From Acidimicrobiia bacterium (GTDB taxonomy: Bacteria > Actinomycetota > Acidimicrobiia > Spongiisociales > UBA5794): DNA of 38,359 nt. Positions 16,394 to 25,189 of the stretch are shown piece after piece (the first letter of the stretch is position 1; every line of letters begins with the position of its first letter). The stretch is from assembly GCA_013003395.1 (NCBI GenBank), contig JABDJC010000023.1, positions 1 through 38,359 of the forward strand, in the 5' to 3' direction. The position numbers and the translations under genes are program-made. The notes beneath the pieces were generated by a model. The model saw only the letters and a list, made by a program, of their open reading frames with translations. It did not search any database and had not been told where the DNA came from.

Positions 16394-16492
16394 GAATCGC
16401 CACTCTAGGACTCCGCAATCTTCCAGCCGGGCGTCGCAACGGTGATCCGCAGTACCATTCGCTTTTCGGTCAACAACCCGTGGAGGAGACTC

Positions 16493-17677
16493 GTGGGAAG
16501 CGTCATCAGCGCAATTGCTCGTACGCCGCTCGGGCGATTCGGCGGAGGCCTCGCCCCACTCAATGCAGTGGATCTCGGCGGAGTCGCCATCAAGGCGGCG
16601 CTCGAACGCAGTGGCTTGTCTCCAGAGAAGGTCGATGAGGTCATCTTCGGCCACGTCCTACAAGCCGGTCAGGGCCAGATCACGTCACGCCAGGCCGCTG
16701 TCAAGGGTGGCATCCCGATGACCGTGCCGGCGACGACGATCAACAAGGTCTGCCTGTCCGGGATGACGGCCATCGCAGAAGCGGATCGGCACATCCGGCT
16801 TGGCGAAGCCACCTTTGTTGTCGCCGGCGGAATGGAGTCGATGAGCAACGCTCCGTACGTGCTTCCCAACGCGAGATGGGGCGAACGAATCGGCGACGGC
16901 TCGATGATCGACTCGATGAATCATGACGGCCTGTGGTGCGCATTCGACCAATGCACCATGGGCGAGTCTTCAGATCGCAAGAACGCCACGCTCGGCATCG
17001 GCAGAGAAGCCCAAGACGCATGGGCGGCAGAGAGCCACGCCAGGGCCGAAGCGGCAAGAAACTCGGGAGTGCTCGACTGTGAAATCGTCGCCGTGTCGGT
17101 GCCTCAGCGGAGAGGCGATCCAGTGATGGTCACCGCCGACGAGGGCGTTCGCTCGGGGACTACTCAGGAGAGCCTTGGAGGTCTCCGTGCGGCGTTCATC
17201 AAGGACGGCACCCTCACTGCGGGCAACTCGTCGCAGATTTCGGACGGAGCGGCAGCTGTTGTCGTCGCCGATCGAGCAGCCGCTGAAGCGGCCGGACTGC
17301 CGGTGCTTGCCGAAATCCTCGCCTACGGCCAGGTAGCCGGTCCCGATGCGACTTTGCACGAGCGGCCTGCCGAAGCCATGCGAGTTGCCCTCAAGCGGGC
17401 AGGCCTCGAACCGGGTGACCTCGATCTCATCGAACTCAACGAGGCCTTCGCTTCGGTCGCTCTCTGGTCTGCTGAGCTTCTCGGAATCGGGCACGACCGG
17501 GTGAACGTCCACGGCGGCGCAGTGGCCCTGGGCCATCCGCTCGGTGCGACGGGAGCAAGGTTGGTCGTCACTTTGATCAACGCTCTCGCCAATCGTGGCG
17601 GCGGCATCGGAGGGGCGGCGTTGTGTGGTGGTGGAGGACAAGGCGATGCGATCATCGTGAAAGTGGAGGCAGCATGA
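16493..17677 (+). CDS. Acetyl-CoA C-acyltransferase (thiolase)
   Basis: The 394-residue thiolase either condenses two acetyl-CoA or cleaves 3-ketoacyl-CoA. The nucleophile is C87 in INKVCLSGM. The acid-base motifs are ELNEAFAS, GGAVALGHPLGATGAR and CGGGGQGDA near the C-terminus. The GTG at 16493 is chosen because GGAGGAG lies 5 bases upstream and the resulting GSVISAIARTPLGRFGG matches the family N-terminus. The stop overlaps the glpX start as ATGA. Sequence alone does not separate a biosynthetic from a degradative thiolase. Confidence 0.93.
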   Translation: MGSVISAIARTPLGRFGGGLAPLNAVDLGGVAIKAALERSGLSPEKVDEVIFGHVLQAGQGQITSRQAAVKGGIPMTVPATTINKVCLSGMTAIAEADRHIRLGEATFVVAGGMESMSNAPYVLPNARWGERIGDGSMIDSMNHDGLWCAFDQCTMGESSDRKNATLGIGREAQDAWAAESHARAEAARNSGVLDCEIVAVSVPQRRGDPVMVTADEGVRSGTTQESLGGLRAAFIKDGTLTAGNSSQISDGAAAVVVADRAAAEAAGLPVLAEILAYGQVAGPDATLHERPAEAMRVALKRAGLEPGDLDLIELNEAFASVALWSAELLGIGHDRVNVHGGAVALGHPLGATGARLVVTLINALANRGGGIGGAALCGGGGQGDAIIVKVEAA

Positions 17678-18657
17678 GTGAACGACCGCAACGGAACCTG
17701 GCCCTCGAACTCGTTCGAGTAACCGAAGCTGCCGCCATGGCAGCGGCCCGGTGGCAAGGCAGAGGCGACAAGAACGCGGTCGATCAAGCAGCAGTCGATG
17801 CGATGCGCAACATCCTCGGGACCGTCGAGATGGACGGCGTAGTGGTGATCGGCGAAGGCGAGAAAGACGAAGCCCCGATGTTGTACAACGGAGAGGCCAT
17901 TGGAAACGGAGCTCCTCCCGAGGTCGACATCGCCGTTGACCCTGTCGACGGCACGACACTCACTGCCGAAGGTGGCCCTGGCGCGCTGGCCGTACTTGCC
18001 CTGGCCGAGCGTGGCTCGATGTATGCCCCGGGCAGCCTCGTGTATATGGACAAGATCGCGGTTGGCGAAGAGGCTGCCGGCACGGTCGACATCGAAGCAC
18101 CAGTCGCCCACAACCTCAAGCAAGTGGCCAAGGCGAAGGGGAAAAGCGTGTCTGACATCACCGTGATCATGCTCGACCGCCCTCGGAACCGTGACTACAT
18201 CGATCAGGTGCGCGCCGCCGGCGGCAGAATCCGACTCATCCGTGACGGTGACATTCAAGGGGCGATCGCAACTGCCAAGGAGGACTCGGGAATCGACATC
18301 CTGCTCGGCATCGGCGGTTCTCCAGAAGCGGTGACTGCCGCGTGCGCCATGATCGCCCTCGGCGGGGAGATTCAGTGCAAGCTGTGGCCGCGCAACGACG
18401 AGGAAAAGCAGTATGCAAACGACGCCGGCCTCGACCTCACGCAGATTCTCGGCAACCGTCAGCTGGTCAACTCGGAGAACACCTTCTTCGCGGCGACCGG
18501 CGTCACTGGCGGCGAACTCCTCGACGGAGTGCGATTCGATGCAGGTCGCGCCACCACCCACAGCCTGGTCATCAGATCCCGCACCGGCACCATTCGATTC
18601 GTGAAGGCGACACATCGCTTCGATCGCTTGAAGTCTCTCAGCGAGATCGACTACTGA
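17674..18657 (+). CDS. glpX: Fructose-1,6-bisphosphatase class II
   Basis: GlpX removes the 1-phosphate from fructose-1,6-bisphosphate in gluconeogenesis. The 327-residue protein has MDGVVVIGEGEKDEAPML, the metal motif DPVDGTT (residues 89-95), NLKQVAKAKGK, GIGGSPEAVTAACAM and GELLDGVRF, all in the class II order. The start overlaps the thiolase stop by 4 bases, so the two are made together, which fits growth on acetyl-CoA-yielding substrates. It ends directly against the converging glycosyltransferase gene with no gap. Confidence 0.95.
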   Translation: MSERPQRNLALELVRVTEAAAMAAARWQGRGDKNAVDQAAVDAMRNILGTVEMDGVVVIGEGEKDEAPMLYNGEAIGNGAPPEVDIAVDPVDGTTLTAEGGPGALAVLALAERGSMYAPGSLVYMDKIAVGEEAAGTVDIEAPVAHNLKQVAKAKGKSVSDITVIMLDRPRNRDYIDQVRAAGGRIRLIRDGDIQGAIATAKEDSGIDILLGIGGSPEAVTAACAMIALGGEIQCKLWPRNDEEKQYANDAGLDLTQILGNRQLVNSENTFFAATGVTGGELLDGVRFDAGRATTHSLVIRSRTGTIRFVKATHRFDRLKSLSEIDY

Positions 18658-19743
18658 TCATCGTCTGAGGGATTCGATCGCGGCGTCGTAGCTCGGGGCA
18701 ACCTTCGACCAGTCGAATTCGGCCATCGTAGACCGCAACGCCCGGGCCACTTCGTCGGCGTCCTGAGGATGCTCGATCGCCCACGCCATGCGTTCCACCA
18801 AGCCCTCGTTGGTGTCGTACAGACAAGAATCGTGAAACTCGGACGGAATGCGCTCCGGATACACGAGGCGGTCGGGAAGCACCGGGAACGCTCCGGCGTA
18901 GACGGCCTCGGTGAGTGAGATGCCGAAGAACTCGTGGAGTGCTGTGGAGACGATGATCGATGATCGCTGCAGCAGGTCGGTGTACTCGCCGGCTGAGGCG
19001 TAACCGAACCGGACCACACGGTCACCCAGGCGTTCACGTGCTGCGGAAAACTCGGCCGGATGTTGCCTGAAGTTCTCTCCGGCAAGCGCAACCGAGAAGT
19101 CGAGGCCGCGCTCGACCAGCACGTCCAAGGCATCGAGGAACACCCCGGGTGCCTTGTCGTGCTCCCAACGGTGATTCCACAAGATCAAAGGTCGGGTTCC
19201 ACGAATGGGATCACCACTCAATCTGGAGAGGTCGACCCCCACCGGGAACACGCTGCTCCGATGGAGCACTGCGGCAGCGAGTTCGTTGTGCCGTCGGTCA
19301 GGGAAACGCCCCAGGAACTCCGGAAGATTGCCCGCCAGATCGGTTCGGTGGAACTCAGAGTTGAACCAAATGGCATCGGCGGCTGCCATCGAACGCCAAT
19401 TGATGGCGGCGTACGTGAGATCCTCGGCGAGTGCCTCCGACAACGGGTACGAAAGCTGGTTCTCGTGCATGTAGAGCACCGCAGGGATCGACCCTAGACG
19501 GCGTCGAGTGTGTCCCAGGAACGCGGCGAGGTCGAGCATGTCACTCGCGATGACGGCATCGAAGTCACCGTCGATCTCTCGGAGCTCCTCGGCAAGCGTC
19601 AACGCGCTTCCCTGCATTCGCCATCGCCAGAATCGGGCTTCGTGCGTGATGACGTCGACGTCATGGGCAGAGTGTTGCGCGTACCCGTCGGCCCAAGCCT
19701 TGTGCGAGCCCGCGTAGTACGGCTCGACAAGAAGTATTCGCAC
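18658..19743 (-). CDS. DUF3524-type glycosyltransferase (tRNA-queuosine mannosyltransferase-like)
   Basis: The 361-residue protein begins RILLVEPYYAGSHKAWADG and has FWRWRMQGSALTLAEEL, YMHENQLSYPL, INWRSMAAADAIWFNSEFHR and NHRWEHDKAPGVFLDALD. These are the hallmarks of the DUF3524/GTDC1 group, whose animal member adds mannose to queuosine in tRNA-Asp. The C-terminal half is a GT-B fold donor domain (ALHEFFGISLTEAVYAGAFPVLP). The start is GTG at 19743, 5 bases after the recR stop. I see no queuosine biosynthesis gene in the window, so the acceptor here is inferred only from family resemblance. Confidence 0.75.
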   Translation of the reverse strand: MRILLVEPYYAGSHKAWADGYAQHSAHDVDVITHEARFWRWRMQGSALTLAEELREIDGDFDAVIASDMLDLAAFLGHTRRRLGSIPAVLYMHENQLSYPLSEALAEDLTYAAINWRSMAAADAIWFNSEFHRTDLAGNLPEFLGRFPDRRHNELAAAVLHRSSVFPVGVDLSRLSGDPIRGTRPLILWNHRWEHDKAPGVFLDALDVLVERGLDFSVALAGENFRQHPAEFSAARERLGDRVVRFGYASAGEYTDLLQRSSIIVSTALHEFFGISLTEAVYAGAFPVLPDRLVYPERIPSEFHDSCLYDTNEGLVERMAWAIEHPQDADEVARALRSTMAEFDWSKVAPSYDAAIESLRR

Positions 19744-19748
19744 TCGAG

Positions 19749-20342
19749 TTAGAGCTCTTGGCGGCCGATGAGCGCTCGGCCGAGCGTCACCTCGTCGGCG
19801 TAATCCAGATCGCCACCAACAGGAAGCCCGCTCGCCAGCCTGGAGACCTTCACACCGAGCGGCTTGAGCAGCCGAGCCAAGTACAACGCGGTGGCGTCGC
19901 CCTCGACCGTGGGGTTCGTTGCGACTATCGCCTCTGAAATCGATTCGTGGTCGATCCTTCGTACGAGTTCCCGCATACGAAGCTGATCGGGGCCGATGCC
20001 CTCGATCGGCGAGATCGAACCGCCGAGCACGTGATATCTGCCAGAGAACTCTTGGGTCCGTTCGAGCACGGCGATGTCCTGCGCTCGTTCGACGACGCAC
20101 ACCATCGTGGGGTCGCGCCGCAAGTCACGACAGACCGAGCATTCCTCCTGCGCGGTCACGTTGAAACAACGCGTACAGAGGCGAACTTCCTTACGCAGGT
20201 TCGTGATCGCAAGACCGAGACGATCGACGTCGGCCTCCTCGACGTGCAACAGGTGGAACGCGAGTCGTTGCGCACTCTTGCGGCCGATGCCGGGGAGCCG
20301 CGCGAACTCGTCGATGACCCGCTGTACTGGTGGCTCGAACAT
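19749..20342 (-). CDS. recR: Recombination mediator RecR
   Basis: RecR helps RecF/RecO load RecA at gaps. The 197-residue protein has the helix-hairpin-helix [17 protein letters not shown], a zinc finger with C56, C59, C68 and C71, a Toprim domain ([52 protein letters not shown]) and the C-terminal [24 protein letters not shown]. The ATG at 20342 overlaps the ybaB stop by one base (TGATG). The order dnaX-ybaB-recR is conserved across bacteria. Confidence 0.97.
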   Translation of the reverse strand: MFEPPVQRVIDEFARLPGIGRKSAQRLAFHLLHVEEADVDRLGLAITNLRKEVRLCTRCFNVTAQEECSVCRDLRRDPTMVCVVERAQDIAVLERTQEFSGRYHVLGGSISPIEGIGPDQLRMRELVRRIDHESISEAIVATNPTVEGDATALYLARLLKPLGVKVSRLASGLPVGGDLDYADEVTLGRALIGRQEL

Positions 20343-20668
20343 CAGCCGAGCAATCCGCCCAGGTCGAGTCCGCCTGCGACGCCGCCCATGGCATCTTCGG
20401 ATGCAGCCTTGGAGGACTGCAACGCCTGATTCACTGCTGCGACCACCAGGTCACCGAGCAACTCGGGGTCCTCGGGGTCGATGATCGACGGATCCAGGAC
20501 GACCCCAACCAGAGAACCGTCACCCTTGACTGTGGCCTTCACGACGCCACCGCCTGCAGTACCTTCGAATTCGCGATCGTTGAGCTCGGACTGCGTTTGC
20601 TGCAACTGCGCTTGCATCTTTTGCGCCTGCTCCATGAGCTTGCGCATGTCTTTTGGCATTCTTCCCAT
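20342..20668 (-). CDS. ybaB: YbaB/EbfC nucleoid-associated protein
   Basis: The 108-residue protein [19 protein letters not shown]... has the N-terminal amphipathic helix, [21 protein letters not shown] beta hairpin and [22 protein letters not shown] of YbaB/EbfC, a small dimeric DNA-binding protein. ATG at 20668 gives the usual MGRMPKDM start; ATG at 20659 is an alternative. It sits between dnaX and recR as in most bacteria. Confidence 0.93.
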   Translation of the reverse strand: MGRMPKDMRKLMEQAQKMQAQLQQTQSELNDREFEGTAGGGVVKATVKGDGSLVGVVLDPSIIDPEDPELLGDLVVAAVNQALQSSKAASEDAMGGVAGGLDLGGLLG

Positions 20669-20702
20669 GCGTCTCAGCGTAGCCGTGAACGATGGCGGAG
20701 CT

Positions 20703-21542
20703 TCACTCCTGGATGATTTCCCCGCCGAGTTCGTCCTGCAGCAACGCCAACGGATCGATGCCCGCATCTTCGGCTTCCACCAGGTCAGCCTTCTCCGGGG
20801 CTCTCACCGGATCAGGCCGCATACCGGCATCGTGGCCGCCGACTTCGCCGTGTTCGAAGGCGACGCTGACTGCCCCACCGAAGATCTCGGCCGCAGTCGC
20901 CTCGACGACCCGAACGAGGTCTTGATCCTGCCGGAGGCGCATCAGATGGAACTTGTGCTTCTCTGGCACGTGCAAGACGATCTTGTTCCCGGCGGCGTCA
21001 CCGGGGGCGACGACTTGGAGCATCGCGTGGCGGCTGGGCCCTACAGCGTCACGCAGCCTGGCGTACAACGCGGGCCACGCCGCCTCGACTTTCGAGAGAT
21101 CGAGATCGGTCGCCGGATCCATCACGACCTCGGGTTCAGCCGGTTCGGCGTCCACCGGCTGAGGGTCCGGATCGGGATCGGTGAATGGCGCATCGGGAGC
21201 GACCTCCAATGCCTCCGACTTGGGTTTCGCACGCGGTTCTTCAGGTGAAGGGTCCTCCACCGACTTGAGCGGAGCCGGTTTCGGATCGTTGGTTGGTGCC
21301 GACACTGCAGGAGACGCCGCTGGTTTGCGGGCGGGCTCGGCAGCGAGATGAGATATCTGGGGGGCCGAGGTCATGTCGCGAATCCGATCTTCCAACGCCG
21401 AAAGCCTCGACGCCAGCGAAGCCGCATCGACTGACATTTCTGGGCGCGCCATTCGGATGAGGGCGAGTTCGACGACGAGCCGTTCCTCACGACCTTCGCG
21501 AAGCTGGACCAACGCTTCGGCGAGAACGTCGACAGCGCGCAA
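20703..21542 (-). CDS. dnaX: DnaX (tau) C-terminal portion, downstream of in-frame TGA
   Basis: This segment continues dnaX in the same frame after the TGA at 21567-21569. Just after the stop, the bases still translate in frame to KAVSPGDV, then LRAVDVLAEALVQLREGREERLVVELALIRMARP, which is the end of the domain III collar of DnaX. A Pro/Ala/Glu-rich linker and a C-terminal domain with KIVLHVPEKHKFHLMRL follow. The first possible independent start is TTG at 21542, with no clear ribosome site. It could be made by read-through, by re-initiation, or not at all. Confidence 0.8.
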   Translation of the reverse strand: MRAVDVLAEALVQLREGREERLVVELALIRMARPEMSVDAASLASRLSALEDRIRDMTSAPQISHLAAEPARKPAASPAVSAPTNDPKPAPLKSVEDPSPEEPRAKPKSEALEVAPDAPFTDPDPDPQPVDAEPAEPEVVMDPATDLDLSKVEAAWPALYARLRDAVGPSRHAMLQVVAPGDAAGNKIVLHVPEKHKFHLMRLRQDQDLVRVVEATAAEIFGGAVSVAFEHGEVGGHDAGMRPDPVRAPEKADLVEAEDAGIDPLALLQDELGGEIIQE

Positions 21543-21566
21543 GACATCGCCGGGAGAAACGGCTTT

Positions 21567-21569
21567 TCA
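21567..21569 (-). other. In-frame TGA codon interrupting dnaX (codon 321)
   Basis: On the minus strand the codons read CAG TGG CGA AAG CAC TGA AAA GCC GTT, with DnaX homology in the same frame on both sides and no frameshift. Possible readings are a nonsense mutation, a base error in the assembly, stop read-through, or selenocysteine insertion. Just after it a GCCG/CGGC stem with a 7-base loop can form, but this is too weak to call a SECIS. Confidence 0.9.
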
Positions 21570-22529
21570 GTGCTTTCGCCACTGATCGAGCGTGTCAGAC
21601 GACTCGTCGGCAACCTCTTCCAGATTGGGCGCGTACTGCGCGAGGAAAATGCCGCGCAGCAGACCGATGGCGTCGGCGACGAAGCGCCTGAGATCGGCAC
21701 CTTGTGCCGCGAGCTGTGCGACCAGTCCGAGCGCAGCCGCAGCGTCGCGATTCTTCAGCGAATCGATCAGTCGGCTGTATACCTCACGATCCGCCAGACC
21801 GAGAGCCCTGGCGACGTCCTTGGAACGGACCACACCCGCACCCAGCGCCGCTACCTGTTCGAGAAGACTCATTGCATCGCGCACCGAGCCACCTGCATGA
21901 GACGCGATCAGGTCGAGCGCCGGCTGCTCGGCATCGAACTCTTCACGACGAGAGATGTCTCCGAGATGCGAGACCAACGTTTCGACGCCTACGGGGTGGA
22001 AGTCGAAGCGCTGCGACCTGCTCCGGATGGTGTCGAGCAACTTGTACGGCTCGGTGGTCGCCAGGACGAAGATCACGTGCTCGGGCGGCTCCTCGAGCGT
22101 CTTGAGAAGGGCATTTCCTGCGGCACGCGACAACATGTGCGCCTCGTCCAAGATGTAAACCTTCCGAGAGCCTCCGGTGGCGGCGACCGTGCTCACATTC
22201 ATTCGGATCTCGCGAATGTCCTCGACCTTGTTGTGCGAAGCAGCGTCCAGTTCGATGACGTCGAGCGATGCTCCGTCGGTGATGCCGATGCACGAGAAGC
22301 ACACGTTGCACGGCTCACCGTTGTCACCGCGATCTTGACAGTTCAGAGCTTTCGCCAGCAGCCGTGCAGTTGTCGTCTTACCGGTACCTCGTGGCCCGGC
22401 GAACAGGTAAGCGTGAGCGATCGTGCCCTCGATGACCTCATGGGACAGCGTGTTCGTCACGTGATCTTGGCCGATCACTTCGTCGAATCGCTGGGGTCGG
22501 TACTTGCGGTAGAGCGCCTGATAATCCAT
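21567..22529 (-). CDS. dnaX: DNA polymerase III subunit gamma/tau, N-terminal portion
   Basis: DnaX is the ATPase motor of the sliding-clamp loader. This 320-residue part holds Walker A GPRGTGKT (residues 45-52), the zinc-binding cysteines C64, C74, C77 and C80, the DEAH box (128-131), sensor 1 (VLATTEPYK) and the RSRSQRF arginine-finger motif. It ends at TGA inside domain III (LDQWRKH), short of the end of the collar that holds the clamp-loader pentamer together. It is therefore shorter than a normal gamma form (E. coli about 430). ATG at 22529 is the standard start. Homology resumes in the same frame after the stop. It leads the dnaX-ybaB-recR-glycosyltransferase run. Confidence 0.93.
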   Translation of the reverse strand: MDYQALYRKYRPQRFDEVIGQDHVTNTLSHEVIEGTIAHAYLFAGPRGTGKTTTARLLAKALNCQDRGDNGEPCNVCFSCIGITDGASLDVIELDAASHNKVEDIREIRMNVSTVAATGGSRKVYILDEAHMLSRAAGNALLKTLEEPPEHVIFVLATTEPYKLLDTIRSRSQRFDFHPVGVETLVSHLGDISRREEFDAEQPALDLIASHAGGSVRDAMSLLEQVAALGAGVVRSKDVARALGLADREVYSRLIDSLKNRDAAAALGLVAQLAAQGADLRRFVADAIGLLRGIFLAQYAPNLEEVADESSDTLDQWRKH

Positions 22530-22643
22530 TCCCGGCGATGGTAGCGGCCTGCTCAGACCTGCTCGCTGAGCCTTGAGGCCAGGTCAGGTGGGTTCGCTGT
22601 CGAATTCGGACTCCGGTCGAACCTCCAGGTAGCCTCGTCGATC

Positions 22644-23198
22644 GTGCGACTCGCAATTGATCTCGACGGCGTCGTTGCCGACTTCCACAAGGGCTGGATC
22701 ACGAGATACAACGACGACTTCAACACCACGATTCCGGTGGATGCGGTGACCGTGTGGGACGGGCTCCATCTACTCACGCACTTCGAATCGATGCGTGAGT
22801 TCTGGCGTTGGGCCGAAGGCGGTGACCGGTCGAGCATCTTCCGAGGACTGACCACCTACGCCGATGCCGTCGAGTCTCTCAATGCGCTGTCACGAGATCA
22901 CAAGATCGTCATCGTGACCCAAAAGCCTCGCTGGGCCGTGCACGACACGTTTGCCTGGCTGTCCGACAACCGCATTCCAACCACCGAGGTCCACATCACT
23001 CATGACAAGGCAGGCGTATCTGCCGACGTCTACCTCGACGACGCTCCTCACCATCTCGTCGCAATTCGCGACCGGCGACCCGACGCTCATGTCGTGCGGA
23101 TGGTCAGACCGTGGAACGCTCCGCTCGCTGGCGTCCACGACGCTCATTCGTGGCCGGAGTTCGTGGAGATCGTCAAGAGTCTTGCTGCAGCGCGATAG
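22644..23198 (+). CDS. 5'(3')-deoxyribonucleotidase-like HAD phosphatase
   Basis: The 184-residue HAD-family protein starts RLAIDLDGVVADFHKGW with the DxDGVxAD nucleophile loop. It has IVIVTQKPRW (motif II Thr), a lysine in HDKAGVSADV and the acidic pair in VYLDDAPHH. This is the NT5C/5'(3')-deoxyribonucleotidase layout, removing phosphate from (deoxy)nucleoside monophosphates. The start is GTG at 22644. It diverges from dnaX across 114 bases and precedes the phosphonate-type transporter on the same strand with a 66-base gap. Confidence 0.8.
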   Translation: MRLAIDLDGVVADFHKGWITRYNDDFNTTIPVDAVTVWDGLHLLTHFESMREFWRWAEGGDRSSIFRGLTTYADAVESLNALSRDHKIVIVTQKPRWAVHDTFAWLSDNRIPTTEVHITHDKAGVSADVYLDDAPHHLVAIRDRRPDAHVVRMVRPWNAPLAGVHDAHSWPEFVEIVKSLAAAR

Positions 23199-23264
23199 CG
23201 CCAGTTGGGTTTTCGGGGTCTGAACGCGCGGTATTCTGCGCCCTCGACTACTAGGAGTCACCAA

Positions 23265-24395
23265 ATGCACATCCGACGGACACTGTTGTTGCTCGTCGCC
23301 CTCACCCTCGTAGCCGCAGCGTGCGGCGACAGCGGGACTACTGAGACAACGGCAGCACCAACAGCCACAACACAAGGAACCACGGACACCACCGACGGCT
23401 CGACAGATACGACCGTCGACGAGATGGGCGACTGGCCAGAAGAGATCGTCTTCGGCTTCATCCCGTCAGAACAGCAAGAAGGCTTGCAGACGAACATCGA
23501 GCCATTCATGGAGGCGTTGTCCGAGAAGCTCGGCATCACCGTGACTGGTCTCGTCACCGCCGACTACACCGGACTCGTCGTCGCTCTGGGCACCGGCCAA
23601 GCCGACCTGGGCGCCTTTGGACCGTTCGGGTACGTTCAGGCCAAGGACCAGTACGACAACATCGAAGTGATGATTCAGTCGATCCGTTTCGGTTCCGACC
23701 TATATCACGGTCAGTGGTTCACCAACGATCCATCGATCTGTGACGCTCCGCCGGTGCCTGGCGCACTCGAGAACGAAGCAGGCAGCCCAGTGCTCAAGGC
23801 TCCAACCGAGGTCGTAGCGCTCCAGGTCGGATGGACCTTCGGCGACTCAGGCCTCGAGCCAGAGGTACTCGAAGACGGCACCGCGGTCGACCCTGGTCTG
23901 GCGTGCACGGCAAGCCTCGACAAGGTCGTTGGAAAGCGTGTCGCCTTCACGAGTTCGACGTCGACATCTGGGGCCGTGTTCCCGCAGCTCCAGTTGATCA
24001 ACGCAGGCATCGACATCGAAAACGACATCGAGTACGAGTACGTCGGCGGCCACGACACGGCTGTGGAAGCGGTGTACTCGGGCGACTTCGACATCGGCGT
24101 CTCGTTCGACGATGCTCGCCGCAACCTGCGCACGGAAAACCCTGACGTGGGTTCGAAGGTGATCGTTTTCAACATCACCGACGACATCCCCAATGACGTC
24201 GTGGCAGCCAACAGCAACCTGCCTGAGAGCTTGCTGGACGCCATCTACGACGCCATCGATGAGTACCTGCAGACCGAAGAAGGCGAAGCCGTACTCGACG
24301 AGATCTACGGCTGGACGGACATCCGGCGCGCAGACGAAGCCGATTTCGCAATCATCCGCGAAGCAGCAGAGAAGCTGGGCGTCACCGAGGACTGA
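23265..24395 (+). CDS. phnD: PhnD-type phosphate/phosphonate-binding lipoprotein
   Basis: The 376-residue extracytoplasmic solute-binding protein has a lipoprotein signal peptide with lipobox LVAAAC (C20), a Thr-rich linker (about 24-50), then a PhnD-like periplasmic-binding fold: FGFIPSEQQEGL, ADYTGLVVALGTGQADLGAFGPFGYVQA, KRVAFTSSTSTSGAVFPQ and a C-terminal NLPESLLDAIYDAI. PhnD proteins bind phosphonates, phosphite or related oxyanions. ATG at 23265 has AGGAG 7 bases upstream. The specificity here is open, since no C-P lyase or phosphonatase gene is present in the window. Confidence 0.88.
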   Translation: MHIRRTLLLLVALTLVAAACGDSGTTETTAAPTATTQGTTDTTDGSTDTTVDEMGDWPEEIVFGFIPSEQQEGLQTNIEPFMEALSEKLGITVTGLVTADYTGLVVALGTGQADLGAFGPFGYVQAKDQYDNIEVMIQSIRFGSDLYHGQWFTNDPSICDAPPVPGALENEAGSPVLKAPTEVVALQVGWTFGDSGLEPEVLEDGTAVDPGLACTASLDKVVGKRVAFTSSTSTSGAVFPQLQLINAGIDIENDIEYEYVGGHDTAVEAVYSGDFDIGVSFDDARRNLRTENPDVGSKVIVFNITDDIPNDVVAANSNLPESLLDAIYDAIDEYLQTEEGEAVLDEIYGWTDIRRADEADFAIIREAAEKLGVTED

Positions 24396-24418
24396 TCGCA
24401 ACCAGCGATACTCGGACC

Positions 24419-25189
24419 ATGATCCGCTTCACCAACGCGTCAGTCGTATACCCGGGAGGGCTCAAAGCCCTCTCGGGTGTCGACTTGACCATCGAAGATG
24501 GCGAGTTCGTGGTCATCGTCGGCCTCTCCGGCGCAGGCAAGTCCACGCTGCTCCGATCGGTCAACGGTCTCGTGCCGGTCACGGGCAGCGTCACGGTCAA
24601 CGGTGCCGAGGTGGTCGGCGCATCGAAGTCCGAGATTCGGGCAATTCGCACCGATATCGGGATGATCTTTCAGACCTTCAACCTCGTGGGACGAGCCACG
24701 GTCATGGCCAACGTCTTGATGGGCCGACTGTCGATGGTGCCAAGGTGGCGTTCGATGCTCGGTCTGTGGCCCGCCGAGGATCGGGAGCTTGCGCTCCAAG
24801 CGCTCGAACGGGTTGGCATCGTGGAGAAGGCGTACGTTCGAGCCTCTGACCTTTCTGGAGGCCAGCAACAGCGGGTCGGCATCGCTCGGGCTCTCGCTCA
24901 GGATCCGAAGATCATCCTCGCCGACGAGCCTGTCGCCTCACTCGATCCTGTCACCTCGCACATGGTGATGCGCGACCTCCAGCGGATCAATCGCGAGCTC
25001 GGAATCACGACGATCATCAACCTTCACTTTTTGGATCTCGCACGGGCTTACGGAAAGCGACTCATCGGATTACGCGATGGCCAAGTCGTCTACGACGGTG
25101 ACATCGCCGACGTCAACGACGACGATTTTCGCGAGATCTACGGTCGGGCCATCACGCCCGACGACCTTCTCGAGGGCGCCGCTACGTGA
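24419..25189 (+). CDS. phnC: PhnC-type ABC transporter ATP-binding protein
   Basis: The 256-residue ABC ATPase has Walker A GLSGAGKST, Q-loop IFQTFNLVG, signature LSGGQQQRVGIARAL, Walker B IILADEPVASLDP and H-loop NLHFLDLA. The inserted LMGRLSMVPRWRSMLGLWP segment is typical of PhnC. It energises import of the ligand carried by the upstream lipoprotein. The stop overlaps the first permease start as GTGA. Confidence 0.93.
   Translation: MIRFTNASVVYPGGLKALSGVDLTIEDGEFVVIVGLSGAGKSTLLRSVNGLVPVTGSVTVNGAEVVGASKSEIRAIRTDIGMIFQTFNLVGRATVMANVLMGRLSMVPRWRSMLGLWPAEDRELALQALERVGIVEKAYVRASDLSGGQQQRVGIARALAQDPKIILADEPVASLDPVTSHMVMRDLQRINRELGITTIINLHFLDLARAYGKRLIGLRDGQVVYDGDIADVNDDDFREIYGRAITPDDLLEGAAT

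Noticed and set aside
21540-21600. A slippery heptamer to explain the two dnaX parts by programmed frameshifting as in E. coli
   Set aside because: The two parts are in the same frame. Only a TGA separates them, so a frameshift is not needed and would not join them.
22553-22643. CCAGGTCAGG between dnaX and the nucleotidase gene, reminiscent of bacterial SRP RNA, which often lies near dnaX
   Set aside because: The conserved GGAAG…AGCAGCC asymmetric loop does not follow and no long hairpin forms, so no SRP RNA is called.
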